27,713 bases of DNA from an uncultured Collinsella sp. (GTDB lineage Bacteria > Actinomycetota > Coriobacteriia > Coriobacteriales > Coriobacteriaceae), in assembly GCA_900544845.1 (NCBI GenBank), contig UQWV01000028.1, positions 1 through 27,713 on the forward strand, read 5' to 3'. The notes under the pieces are model-generated. The model saw only the letters and a program-made list of their open reading frames with translations, was not told the DNA's origin and did no database searches. Each line of letters opens with the position of its first letter. Position 1 is the stretch's first letter. Positions 6,225 through 14,797 of this stretch are shown piece by piece. The translations under genes and the position numbers were made by a program.

Positions 6225-6300
6225 CGGATTCGGACCGTCGGCACCCGCGTCACTCATTTCCCCGCGGGGGGAGTTTTCGATTCCGCCCGGGGGCACCAGA
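6225..6300. repeat. tRNA-Arg-derived 76-bp repeat, copy B
   Basis: This is the second copy of the element at 6095-6170, with four substitutions. One of them, GATTCC for GAATCC, weakens the T-loop match. It again ends in GGGGGCACCAGA and is directly followed by a terminator-like hairpin. Confidence 0.75.
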
Positions 6301-6308
6301 GGAATATC

Positions 6309-6337
6309 GAGCCCGGTACCGCTACGGTGCCGGGCTC
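6309..6337 (+). terminator. Terminator-like hairpin after repeat copy B
   Basis: GAGCCCGGTACC (6309-6320) pairs with GGTGCCGGGCTC (6326-6337) around GCTAC, followed by TTCTGGTTC. It is nearly identical to the hairpin after the tRNA fragment (6051-6079), differing only in the loop. This indicates duplication of the tRNA 3' flank. Confidence 0.55.
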
Positions 6338-6349
6338 TTCTGGTTCATG

Positions 6350-6396
6350 CCATGTCAAAAACAAAGCGCCCGCTTGCTGGGGGAGCAAGCGGGCGC
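6350..6396 (-). terminator. Rho-independent terminator of the pknB operon
   Basis: GCGCCCGCTTGCT (6366-6378) and AGCAAGCGGGCGC (6384-6396) form a perfect 13-bp stem with a five-base loop. On the - strand it is followed by TTTGTTTTTG. It lies about 50 nt beyond the pknB stop and is a strong intrinsic terminator for the leftward operon. Confidence 0.85.
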
Positions 6397-6448
6397 CTGT
6401 GAGCGAATATGTTTGCGGCGAAAGCCGTGATGAGTGGTGGGGTGGCGA

Positions 6449-8410
6449 CTAGTTGGTCGTACCGGAATCGTCGCCCGTGCCCGAGCCAGAGCCCGAACCA
6501 GAACCAGAAAGTGCGACTGTTAGCGTGATCGTGCTGTCGGTGGACTGCTTGCCGGTGGGGGAGACGCCCGTAACGGTGGCATCCTCGTTGCCGCTCACGG
6601 GATTGCCGTTCTGGTCACAGAAGCCGATGTTATAGAAACCGGCGTTGTTGAGCGCGGTAACGGCGGCGGAAATGCTCTTGCCGTACAGGTTGCCCGGGAC
6701 GGTGGCCTTGCCGGACTTCTTGGCAATGACGACGGTAATCGTGGCACCGGGCTTCTGCTTACCGCTGGGGTTCCAGCTGATCACGGTGCCCTCGGTAACC
6801 GAGTCGTTCTCCTGGTAGCTCACGTCGACGCCAAAGCCTGCCATATCGAGGGCGTTGCGCGCCTGGGCCTCGGTCATGTCGGTCAGATCGGGGACGGACG
6901 TGGTATCCGGGCCGCTTGAGACCTTGTACGAGATGGTCGTGCCCTTCGCGACTTCCTTACCGGCTTCGGTGCCCTGGTCAAAGACCTGGCCCTCATCGGC
7001 CTCGTTGGCCTGCTCGGAGGCGTTGCCCTTCAGGCCAACGCTTGCCAACGCGGCCTCGGCCTGGTCCTTGGTTAGGCCGACAAGCTGGGGAACCTCAACC
7101 TTCTCGGAGGGCTTGGGGCCCTTGGAGATTACCAGGTTCACCTTGGTGCCCTTGGCTTTCTTGGTGTTGCCGTTGGGCGTCTGCTCGGCGACCTTGCCCT
7201 CGTCGACATCGTCGTTGTAGCTTTGGTCGATGGTGCCGACCTCGAGGCCGGCTTCCTTGATCAGCTCGACGGCAGTCTGCTGGTCCTTACCCAGCACATC
7301 GGGCACGGTGACCTGCTCGCCGCCAAAGAGTCCTGTGGCAAAGGCCACCACGATGCCGATGACGGCAACGGCTGCTACCACGGCGGCGATGATCTTATTC
7401 TTGTTGGATTTGGGCTTTTCGACCTCGTAGGAGCCGGTAGAGCCCGAAACCGAGCTACGGGCGGTATTCTGGCCGCTCACGCCCGAAACGGGACGCACCA
7501 TGGCGCGCGTCTGATCGGAAAGCTCGCGAGTCTTGGTGGCGCCCAGCTCACCGGGGGCACCGATGATGCGCGTGGGCTCCGAGACGTTGACGGCACGGCC
7601 CGACAGGTAGCTGTTGAGTACCTGACGCAGCTCGTCGGCGGTCTGGAAGCGGTTTGCCGGGTCCTTCTCCATGCACTTGAGGATGATGCGCTCAAGGTCG
7701 GCGTCGACACCGGAGTTGATCTGGCTCGGCGGGATAGGCAGCTCGTTGACCTGCTTGAGTGCGACCGAGATAGCGTCGTCACCGTCAAAGGGAACGCGGC
7801 CGGTGGCGCACTCGTACATCACGACGCCCAGCGAGTAGATATCCGAGGTGGGGCCGAGGTCCTGACCACGGGTCTGCTCGGGGCTGACGTAGTGGGCGGT
7901 TCCCAGCACGTTGTTGTCTTGCGTGAGGTGGCTGTTCTTGGCACGCGCGATGCCAAAGTCCATCACCTTGATGTTGCCGTCGGGCAGCACCATGATGTTC
8001 TGCGGCTTAATGTCGCGGTGGATGATCTCGTGCTTGTGGGCGACCGAAAGCGCAGAGCTGATCTGCGAGCCGATCTGGGCGACCTTCTTGGGGTCGAGGG
8101 CGCCGTGGCTCTTGATGCCGCTCTTAAGGTCGGTGCCGCGCAGGTACTCCATGACGATGTAATAGGTGTCGCCGTCCTTGCCCCAATCGTAGACGCCCAC
8201 GATATAGGGGGAGGAGAGACCGGCTGCTGCCTGGGCCTCCTGCTTAAAGCGTGCGGCGAAGGTTGCGTCGCCGGCATACTGCGGCAGCATGATCTTGACG
8301 GCTACCGTGCGGTCGAGGACCTGGTCCTGTGCACGGTAGACGGTCGCCATGCCGCCTGTTCCCACCTTATCCTTGAGGAGGTATCTTCCCCCGAGGACCC
8401 TCTGTTCCAT
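6449..8410 (-). CDS. pknB: Ser/Thr protein kinase with four PASTA repeats (PknB/PrkC type)
   Basis: This is the membrane receptor kinase thought to sense muropeptides or lipid II and to phosphorylate cell-wall and division proteins. The kinase domain (about residues 1-275) has the glycine loop VGTGGMATV (16-24), catalytic Lys39, HRD at 131-133, Asn138 and DFG at 151-153. A juxtamembrane linker rich in Ser, Thr and Arg (about 275-335) leads to one membrane helix (about 339-363). Four extracellular PASTA repeats follow at about 367-431, 437-498, 504-565 and 568-634, then a Ser/Gly tail. ATG 8410 is preferred, because AGGAG lies five bases upstream; an ATG five codons earlier would place that ribosome site inside the gene. 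It lies 132 bp downstream of the SEDS-PBP fusion, with no clear promoter between. Confidence 0.95.
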   Translation of the reverse strand: MEQRVLGGRYLLKDKVGTGGMATVYRAQDQVLDRTVAVKIMLPQYAGDATFAARFKQEAQAAAGLSSPYIVGVYDWGKDGDTYYIVMEYLRGTDLKSGIKSHGALDPKKVAQIGSQISSALSVAHKHEIIHRDIKPQNIMVLPDGNIKVMDFGIARAKNSHLTQDNNVLGTAHYVSPEQTRGQDLGPTSDIYSLGVVMYECATGRVPFDGDDAISVALKQVNELPIPPSQINSGVDADLERIILKCMEKDPANRFQTADELRQVLNSYLSGRAVNVSEPTRIIGAPGELGATKTRELSDQTRAMVRPVSGVSGQNTARSSVSGSTGSYEVEKPKSNKNKIIAAVVAAVAVIGIVVAFATGLFGGEQVTVPDVLGKDQQTAVELIKEAGLEVGTIDQSYNDDVDEGKVAEQTPNGNTKKAKGTKVNLVISKGPKPSEKVEVPQLVGLTKDQAEAALASVGLKGNASEQANEADEGQVFDQGTEAGKEVAKGTTISYKVSSGPDTTSVPDLTDMTEAQARNALDMAGFGVDVSYQENDSVTEGTVISWNPSGKQKPGATITVVIAKKSGKATVPGNLYGKSISAAVTALNNAGFYNIGFCDQNGNPVSGNEDATVTGVSPTGKQSTDSTITLTVALSGSGSGSGSGTGDDSGTTN

Positions 8411-8542
8411 TCCTGCTCCTAACATAACTATTCGCTCAACGATGTGTGTAGTACCTACGATGTGGCCGCTGGGGCCGTGTGGCGCGTTGCCGCTAACTCT
8501 TCGGCCGCGGCGCGCCTCGGGTGTCCGATTCGATCATGGGCA

Positions 8543-11413
8543 TCACGCTCCCTGTGCGGCAAGCGCCGCGGTCAGGACGATACCGGCAATCTTGGCGGCC
8601 TTGACGTCATGCTTGTCGAAATCCTCCAAGGCCACCGAGATGGCGACCGTGGGTGAATCGTAAGGTGCAAAGCCAACGAACATCGAGTTGACGTTGGTGC
8701 CGCCGGTCTCGGCCGAGCCGGTCTTGCCGGCGACCTTGACGCCGGGGATCTGGGCATCGGTGCCGGTGCCGGACTGGACGACGGCAAGCATGGCCTGCTT
8801 GACCTGGTCGGCCGTGGCGGAGCTGACGGCCTGACCAAGCGAGCGGGACTGCGTGGTCTTGACCACGGTTCCGTCCGGGGCGAGTACCTGGGCTACAAAG
8901 TACGGGTCCATGACCACGCCGCTGTTAGCGATGGCGGCGGCAATCACGGCGTTTTGCATGACGGTGGTCTGCGGGCCGGGCGTGTGGTCCATGCCGACAG
9001 GCTGGCCGGCGCCGGCCCAGGCGGTCTCCCACTCGGTCATGAGCGACGGGTCGGCCATGATGGAGGCCGCGGAGGTCAGGTCCTGGCCGAGCTTTTGGCC
9101 GTAGCCAAAGGCGTTGGCAAACTGTACGAGCGTGTTTGCGCCAACTTCGTTTGCCACCTGGCCAAAGACGACGTTGGAGGACACGGCAAAGGCCTGCTGC
9201 AGGCTGATGGTGCCGTAGCTCTCGTTGGCATAGTTGGTGACCGGTGCGTTGCCGATGTCCATGGAGCCGGGCGCCTGGTAGGTGCTGGTAAGGCTGGCGG
9301 TGCCGGTCTCGAGTGCCGCGGAAAGCGTAACGACCTTAAACGTTGAGCCCGGCGTGTACAGCGCGTCCATGGCGCGATTGTACATGGAGCCGTCCTCGCC
9401 GCCGCCCGTCTGCAGCAGGGCATCGATGTTGGTGTTGTCGTAGGTGGGCGAGCTGGCACATGCGAGCACCGCGCCGGTACGCGGGTCGATGACCACTACA
9501 GCGCCCTTAAAGCCCTTGAGTGCCTGCTCGGCCGCCGTCTGGATGCGCGAGTCGATGGTGAGCTTGGCGGTGTTGCCCGGCTGGGTCTGGCCCGCGAGCG
9601 ACGCGATGGCGTTGTTCCAGCTGGAGTAGTCCTTAGAACCGGTGAGCGTGTCGTTCATGACGCTCTCGATGGCGGTGGTGCCATACTGCTGGCTCACGTA
9701 GCCAACCACGTGCGCTGCCAGGTTACCGTTGGGGTAGGAGCGTACGTAGGTGCCGTCCTCCTGCTGCAGCGACTCGGCCAGCGTCACGCCGTCGGACGTG
9801 ATGATGGAGCCGCGCTGGATGTACTTGGAGCGGGCGATGGTGTGGTTGTTGGTCGGCATGTCCTGATAGTCCTTGGCCTTAATGACCTGGACATAGGTGA
9901 GGTTGCCGATAAGGATGGCGAACAGCGCCGTAAAGGCGAGCACCGCGCGGGTTAGACGGTTGGCGAGCGCAACGCGGCCGAGCACACCGGATTCAGGCGT
10001 GTCGAGCAGGCGACGGCGCATGCGCGAGCCGACGGAATGGCTGCCGCTGCCGTAGGAAGACGAGGTGGCAAAGCGCGTGCCCGTCGGGGCGGCGGCAGAT
10101 GCGACCTGATCATCGGTGATGGCGGCCATGGTGCCGGTGCCGGTAAGTTCTGCCTCGCGTCCGGTCGCCTCGTCACCAGCGCGCAGCAGGAGCGCGACGA
10201 TGATAAAGCTTGCCAGCAGCGAGGAGCCGCCCTGGCTCATAAAGGGCAGGGTGACGCCGGTCAGCGGGATCAGGCGGGTAACGCCGCCTACGATCAAAAA
10301 GGCCTGGAAGCTGATGGCTGCCGTAAGGCCCGTGGCACTAAAGGCGGCAAGGTCGGACTTTGCGCGGGCAGCTGTGGTCAGGCCGCGAACGGCAAAGAGC
10401 ATAAACAGGATGAGCACGGCGCCGCCGCCCAAAAGGCCCATCTCCTCGCCGATAGCCGAGAAGATAAAGTCGGACTCGACGACAGGGATGTTGTTGGCCA
10501 TGCCGTTGCCGATGCCAACACCGACCAGACCGCCATCGGCAAGCGAGAAAAGCGACTGGACGATCTGGTAGCCCTGGCCCTGGGCGTCCTTAAACGGATC
10601 GACCCAAACCTGGAAACGCACCTGAACGTGCGACAGGAACTTGTAGGCGCCCACGGCTCCAACGGCCAAGAGCGCAAGACCGATAACGACATACGAGAAT
10701 CGTCCCGTGGCAACGTAGAGCATCAGCAAGAAGATGGTGTAGAACAGCACGGCCGAACCCAGGTCGCGTTCGAAGACGACGACGAGCAGGCACACACCCC
10801 ACACGGCAAACAGCGGCAGCAGCAGTCGCAGACGAGGGATCTTAAAGCCCAGGATCTTGCGGTTGGAGATGGAGAGCAACTCGCGGTTCTCGGCCAAGTA
10901 GCCGGCCAAGAACAGGACGATAAAGACCTTGGCGAACTCGCCGGGCTGGATGGTAAAGCCCGCGATGCGAATCCACAGCTTGGAGCCCGAGATCGTGGTG
11001 CCGATAAAGATAGGCAGCATCAGCAGAATGATGCCGATGATGCCAAAGGTGTACTTGTAGCGCATGACCACGTCGAGGTTTTTGACTAGTGCAAGCGTTC
11101 CCACCATGAGCGCCACCGAGACAAACAGGATGATGAGCTGTGAGATGGCGAGAGCGGGGGCGAGGCGCGTCACGAACGTGATGCCGATGCCCGAAAGTAT
11201 AAATACGATGGGCAGGATGGCGGGGTCGGCACCGGGCGCCAAGATGCGCACGGCAATGTGGGCCGCGGCAAAGGCGGCAAAGAGGCCGATCGGTACGGCG
11301 AGCGTCTCAAAGGAGATGGCAGCGCCCGCGGTGAGGACGTACATCGCATACAGCAGGATGACGGGGAACGCCGAGGCGATGAGCAAGAGCAGCTCGGTGT
11401 TGCGGCGACTCAT
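8543..11413 (-). CDS. FtsW/RodA (SEDS) glycosyltransferase fused to class B penicillin-binding protein
   Basis: This 956-aa protein joins two enzymes that are normally separate. Residues about 5-420 form a SEDS polytopic membrane domain (roughly ten helices, with WVDPF and a GLVGVGIG-type loop), the lipid II glycan polymerase. A charged linker (about 430-480) leads to another membrane helix and a class B PBP. That part has a dimerisation region starting around RGSIITSDG and a transpeptidase with S690-x-x-K693 (STFK), S745-S-N747 and K897-T-G. Both active sites look intact. ATG 11413 follows GGGAG at 8-nt spacing; an in-frame GTG three codons earlier overlaps that site. In mycobacteria and streptomycetes rodA and pbpA are neighbouring genes in this operon, so fusion is the simplest explanation. 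A missed stop or sequencing frameshift is unlikely, because the linker is in frame and compositionally normal. Confidence 0.93.
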   Translation of the reverse strand: MSRRNTELLLLIASAFPVILLYAMYVLTAGAAISFETLAVPIGLFAAFAAAHIAVRILAPGADPAILPIVFILSGIGITFVTRLAPALAISQLIILFVSVALMVGTLALVKNLDVVMRYKYTFGIIGIILLMLPIFIGTTISGSKLWIRIAGFTIQPGEFAKVFIVLFLAGYLAENRELLSISNRKILGFKIPRLRLLLPLFAVWGVCLLVVVFERDLGSAVLFYTIFLLMLYVATGRFSYVVIGLALLAVGAVGAYKFLSHVQVRFQVWVDPFKDAQGQGYQIVQSLFSLADGGLVGVGIGNGMANNIPVVESDFIFSAIGEEMGLLGGGAVLILFMLFAVRGLTTAARAKSDLAAFSATGLTAAISFQAFLIVGGVTRLIPLTGVTLPFMSQGGSSLLASFIIVALLLRAGDEATGREAELTGTGTMAAITDDQVASAAAPTGTRFATSSSYGSGSHSVGSRMRRRLLDTPESGVLGRVALANRLTRAVLAFTALFAILIGNLTYVQVIKAKDYQDMPTNNHTIARSKYIQRGSIITSDGVTLAESLQQEDGTYVRSYPNGNLAAHVVGYVSQQYGTTAIESVMNDTLTGSKDYSSWNNAIASLAGQTQPGNTAKLTIDSRIQTAAEQALKGFKGAVVVIDPRTGAVLACASSPTYDNTNIDALLQTGGGEDGSMYNRAMDALYTPGSTFKVVTLSAALETGTASLTSTYQAPGSMDIGNAPVTNYANESYGTISLQQAFAVSSNVVFGQVANEVGANTLVQFANAFGYGQKLGQDLTSAASIMADPSLMTEWETAWAGAGQPVGMDHTPGPQTTVMQNAVIAAAIANSGVVMDPYFVAQVLAPDGTVVKTTQSRSLGQAVSSATADQVKQAMLAVVQSGTGTDAQIPGVKVAGKTGSAETGGTNVNSMFVGFAPYDSPTVAISVALEDFDKHDVKAAKIAGIVLTAALAAQGA

Positions 11414-11429
11414 AAGCGGCACTCCCTTT

Positions 11430-13364
11430 CTAATTCTTATCGGAGGCTTCGGCCTCGGCGGACTGTTCGGCGGTTTTCTCGGAATCTGATTCGGAGGTCG
11501 ATCCCTGATTGGTGTTGTCGCGAATCGTTTGCGCGTCGATCACCTGGCGGGTCTGCTCCTCGTCGATCTGGTGGCGGTACTTAGATATCGTGTCCTGCGC
11601 ATCGTCGACACTTGTTTGCGGAATACCCGCCTTGAGGCGGTTTTGCGTGTCTTCGGGCAGGTCGGATAGCTTGATGCTGGTTTCGCTTTCGAGCCAGTGG
11701 AGCTTGAGTCCGAGCGGCTTGCCGGGCAGGCCGCGCCAGACGGCGACATTGCCCTGGTAGGTACCCAGGTAGTACGAGCCGGTGACACCCGTGTAGGCCC
11801 AGATGCCAGCTGCCAGCACAAAGACGAGGGCCAGGATGGCGGCGATAGTAATGTTGCGGCGACGCACGCGCTGCGCCTCGCGCATAACGCCATCGTCAAC
11901 CAGGTCAACGACTACTACAGTCACGTTGTCGTGGCCGCCGGCGGCAAGCGCCGCGTCCACTAGGTTGTCGACGCAGATTTGCGCGGTTGAGGACTGCGTG
12001 GCGATGTTCTCGATATCGCTATCGGGAATCATGCTCGAAAGGCCGTCGGAGCACAGGATCAGGCGGTCGCCTTCCTCGATATGCAGAGTGAAGTGGTCGG
12101 CATACATGGCGGGGTCCGAGCCCAGCGCGCGGGTGATGACCGAACGGTTGGGGTGGACGCGAGCCTCGTCTGCCGTGATCTCGCCGGCGTCCACGAGCTC
12201 CTCCACGTAGGAGTGGTCGCGGGTCACGCGGATGAGCGTGCCCTCGTGGAGCAGGTAGGCGCGAGAGTCACCCACGTGGGCGATGGCGAGCGTGTCGTTT
12301 TCGATATAGGCGCAAGTGGCTGTGCAGCCCATGCCGGGCTTGCCCAGGCCATTCAAGGCAGCCTCGATTACGGCGGCGTTGGCGGCCTCGACGGCTGCCG
12401 CCAGGCGTGCGGCGTCGGCAGACTGAGGAGCTGTCTTGGCGATGGTCTCGACAGCGATAGAAGAGGCCACCTCGCCGGCAGCGTGACCACCCATGCCGTC
12501 GCATACGCAAAAGAGCGGCGACTGCACCAGGTAGGAATCCTCATTGTGCGGGCGCACGCAGCCAACGTCGGAGCGGGCGCCCCACATGAGTTGCGTGGTG
12601 GTGCCGGCATCATAGGTCGAGTCGGTCTCGATGCGCTCCTCGGTCAGGGGCTCAAAGCTCATGGTCGAGCCGGGGTCTTTGAGTTTGGCCTCAACGGCGG
12701 CAACGTCGATTTCGGCTGTGTCACCGGGAGAGACGGCGTCGGTCTCGGCGTTTGATTCGGAATCGCCGGTGTCCGGGGAGTCGGGCTCCTCGGAAACGCG
12801 GGCGGTCGACTCGTCATCTTGCGGGCTGACGTCTATAGGCTCGGGCGTCGCAAAGTGCGACGGCGCGGGCGTGTTTTGCGACTGGGCGGCGGGCTCGGCC
12901 ACGGCATCGGACTCGCTTGCGGGCGCAGGCTGCGGGGTCTTGGGTGCAGGGCGGTCCTCGGGGGATGTCCCCGCCTCGGGCGCCGGCGTAGACGCGGGCG
13001 CAACCTCGGATGCCGGGGCTATGGGAAACGCCGGCGCGGCGGGCTCGGGTGCCGCAAACACCGCAGCGCTCTCGTTGATTGCCGCGGCGACGGGCTCTGC
13101 AAAGTGAGCCGGCGCCGGGGTTGCTTCGGGCGCTGTGGGCTGTTCCGCAACATGTGCGCCGATGGGCGCCGCTGCGGCATCCTCTTCGTCCTCGTTATCG
13201 GCTAGATCCGAAATATCATGCGTTACATGCGAAAGAGGCAGGGAGAACACGGTGTCCTCGGGCTCCACGGGTTTGGAGCCCGCCGGAGCGGCGTGGGCCG
13301 GCACAGCTGTGGCGGCAGCCGGTGCCTCGGTCATAGTTGCGGACTTGTTCTCCTCGTCGATCAT
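11430..13364 (-). CDS. PP2C-family Ser/Thr protein phosphatase (PstP-like) with long N-terminal extension
   Basis: This is the likely partner phosphatase that reverses phosphorylation by the operon's kinases. It is 644 aa. Residues 1 to about 255 are low-complexity and rich in Ala, Pro and Glu. The PP2C domain (about 259-500) shows RPHNED (271-276), CDGMGG (288-293), a GDSRAYL segment, CSDGL and GGHDNVTVVVV, so the metal-binding aspartates are present. A membrane helix at about 515-535 precedes an extracytoplasmic tail of about 110 aa rich in Ser, Glu and Thr. Mycobacterial PstP has phosphatase, helix and outer domain but not the long N-terminal extension. The start ATG 13364 overlaps the upstream FHA gene stop (ATGA), which argues that the extension is truly translated. 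A stop-to-start gap of 16 nt follows before the SEDS-PBP gene. Confidence 0.9.
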   Translation of the reverse strand: MIDEENKSATMTEAPAAATAVPAHAAPAGSKPVEPEDTVFSLPLSHVTHDISDLADNEDEEDAAAAPIGAHVAEQPTAPEATPAPAHFAEPVAAAINESAAVFAAPEPAAPAFPIAPASEVAPASTPAPEAGTSPEDRPAPKTPQPAPASESDAVAEPAAQSQNTPAPSHFATPEPIDVSPQDDESTARVSEEPDSPDTGDSESNAETDAVSPGDTAEIDVAAVEAKLKDPGSTMSFEPLTEERIETDSTYDAGTTTQLMWGARSDVGCVRPHNEDSYLVQSPLFCVCDGMGGHAAGEVASSIAVETIAKTAPQSADAARLAAAVEAANAAVIEAALNGLGKPGMGCTATCAYIENDTLAIAHVGDSRAYLLHEGTLIRVTRDHSYVEELVDAGEITADEARVHPNRSVITRALGSDPAMYADHFTLHIEEGDRLILCSDGLSSMIPDSDIENIATQSSTAQICVDNLVDAALAAGGHDNVTVVVVDLVDDGVMREAQRVRRRNITIAAILALVFVLAAGIWAYTGVTGSYYLGTYQGNVAVWRGLPGKPLGLKLHWLESETSIKLSDLPEDTQNRLKAGIPQTSVDDAQDTISKYRHQIDEEQTRQVIDAQTIRDNTNQGSTSESDSEKTAEQSAEAEASDKN

Positions 13365-13777
13365 CGACGGTTCACCTTCATGACCACGTCGCCAATCTGG
13401 ACTTCGTCGCCCTCACGCAGCGTCGCGGGCTCCACGAGCTGGCGGCCGTTGACGAGCGTGCCGTTAAGCGAGTTGAGGTCCTCGATGATGAGCGCCGGGC
13501 CCTGCAGCGAAAAGCGCGCATGCGAGGCCGAGACGAACGGTTCGTTGATGCAGATGTCCGAAGATGGCGAGCGACCGACGATGACGGGGCCGAGCATGTC
13601 CACGTGGATGCCGCGGATACCGCGCGGACCCTTGTCCACATCAATCGTCCAGATAGCCGAGTCGCGGCGCTGCCCGCGCACAAGTCCCACGCCGGTCTTC
13701 ATGACGGCGAACAGGAAGATATAGAGCAGGGCGACCAGGACGATGCGGCCTGCAAAAAGGACGATATCGATGTTCAT
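13361..13777 (-). CDS. Membrane-anchored FHA-domain protein (FhaB/FipA-like)
   Basis: This 138-aa protein has an N-terminal membrane helix (about 4-25) and a C-terminal FHA domain (about 45-135) that reads phosphothreonine. The visible FHA residues are GRSPSSD (68-74), S-A-S-H (83-86) and N-S-L-N-G-T (102-107), all in the expected order. In mycobacteria FhaB (FipA) links kinase signalling to the divisome and elongation complexes. Size, membrane anchor and operon position match. The start ATG 13777 lies six bases after the fhaA stop with GGATAG upstream, and the gene overlaps the phosphatase start by four bases. Confidence 0.88.
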   Translation of the reverse strand: MNIDIVLFAGRIVLVALLYIFLFAVMKTGVGLVRGQRRDSAIWTIDVDKGPRGIRGIHVDMLGPVIVGRSPSSDICINEPFVSASHARFSLQGPALIIEDLNSLNGTLVNGRQLVEPATLREGDEVQIGDVVMKVNRR

Positions 13778-13783
13778 AAGCGA

Positions 13784-14797
13784 CTATCCCCTAAATTCAA
13801 AGGTGCTCAGGCCAAACGTCAGCAGATCGCCGTTGCGCAGCGGGCAGCGCGTAATGCGGCGGTTGTTGACGAGCGTGCCGTTGGTGGAATTGAGGTCCTC
13901 GATCGACCAATCTGAGCCCGTAAAGGTGAGCTGGGCGTGGCGGCGCGACACGTTGGGGTCGCGCAGGGCAATGTCGGAAACTGAGCGCTCGCGACCGATG
14001 GTCACCTGTGCGGAGGTGATGCTATGGCTCTCGCCGCTCACGACGTCGACGAGCTGGGCGAGCGGGCGCTGCGGGGCGCGAGTGCTCGCCATGTTGGAGG
14101 CGATGCCGGCTGCGGCGCCTAGGCCCACGGCGGCACCGGTCGCGGCGGCTCCGCCCATGCCGGCAAGCGCGTCGCGCGAGACGGTCTGCGGCACCGGGAT
14201 GGGTGCGGCGGCGGGGTCGGGGACGCTAGGCGCGAAGGGATCTGCCACGGCAAGCGGGTCGGGAGCGGCGGCGCGAGGCGTCGGCTGCTGCTGGGGCATG
14301 GCGGCGGGGCGCTGCTGCTGCGGGGCAGCAAACTGCTGCTGGCCGGCGCGCGGGGCGCTGGCGGCGCGGCTTGCGGCCGAGTTATTCTGTCCCAGGCCGT
14401 TTTGGTAGGCGCGCTCTTCCTCGTACAGGCGGCCGAGCGTGGGCGCATCGACGTTCTCGGCAAAGACCGAGAACTTGCCGGCGCGCAGCTGCGGATCGAT
14501 CATAAAGCGCACGAGGGGCTCGCCGACAAAGACATAGCGGCGCTTTTCGGCCTGCGCCTTCACAAACTCGCGGACCTCGCGCGAAAGCTCGGGGTAGAAC
14601 GGGGCGAGCATGGGATCGTCGTCGGCGGCGATAAGGATGGTATAGAGTGCCGGCGCCGTGTTGACGCCGTTGATCACCAGAGTCTGATCCTCCATGTCGC
14701 GAGCGGCCTGCTTGGCAAGCTTCTTAAAGGAGAACGGGGCACGGGTGGCACCGAAGATGCCGGCCACGTGGTCCTCGAAGATGTTCAGGAAGTTCAC
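13784..14797 (-). CDS. FhaA-like protein: DUF3662 N-terminal domain plus FHA domain
   Basis: This 337-aa cytoplasmic protein has an FhaA-type N-terminal domain (DUF3662) at about residues 1-125, starting MNFLNIFEDHVAGIF. A Pro/Gln/Ala-rich linker (about 130-235) follows, then a C-terminal FHA domain (about 245-335) with GRERSVSD, N-VSRRH and NSTNGT. In mycobacteria FhaA binds phosphorylated partners, including MviN, to regulate peptidoglycan precursor export. The start codon is GTG 14797. It overlaps the upstream kinase stop by four bases (GTGA), so translation is coupled and no strong Shine-Dalgarno is needed. The two FHA genes of the operon lie six bases apart. Confidence 0.9.
   Translation of the reverse strand: MNFLNIFEDHVAGIFGATRAPFSFKKLAKQAARDMEDQTLVINGVNTAPALYTILIAADDDPMLAPFYPELSREVREFVKAQAEKRRYVFVGEPLVRFMIDPQLRAGKFSVFAENVDAPTLGRLYEEERAYQNGLGQNNSAASRAASAPRAGQQQFAAPQQQRPAAMPQQQPTPRAAAPDPLAVADPFAPSVPDPAAAPIPVPQTVSRDALAGMGGAAATGAAVGLGAAAGIASNMASTRAPQRPLAQLVDVVSGESHSITSAQVTIGRERSVSDIALRDPNVSRRHAQLTFTGSDWSIEDLNSTNGTLVNNRRITRCPLRNGDLLTFGLSTFEFRG

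Noticed and set aside
6223..6298. 76-nt tRNA-sized unit ending in CCA
   Set aside because: The 5' end cannot pair with the CGGGGGC acceptor strand and the T stem and anticodon arm are missing, so it is a tRNA-derived repeat, not a gene.
5969..6452. Open frames of 60-153 codons across the attachment region
   Set aside because: They are translations of tRNA fragments and terminators (repeated motifs such as RIRTVDTR come from the T arm read in reverse).
7223..8422. Open frame of 399 codons on the + strand
   Set aside because: It is antisense to the pknB kinase domain; the protein has no recognisable fold while the opposite strand has every kinase motif.
10037..11089. Long open frame on the + strand (350 codons)
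   Set aside because: It lies fully antisense to the membrane part of the SEDS-PBP gene. Its product is rich in Gln, Asp, Gly and Lys with no domain, as expected from a GC-rich shadow frame.
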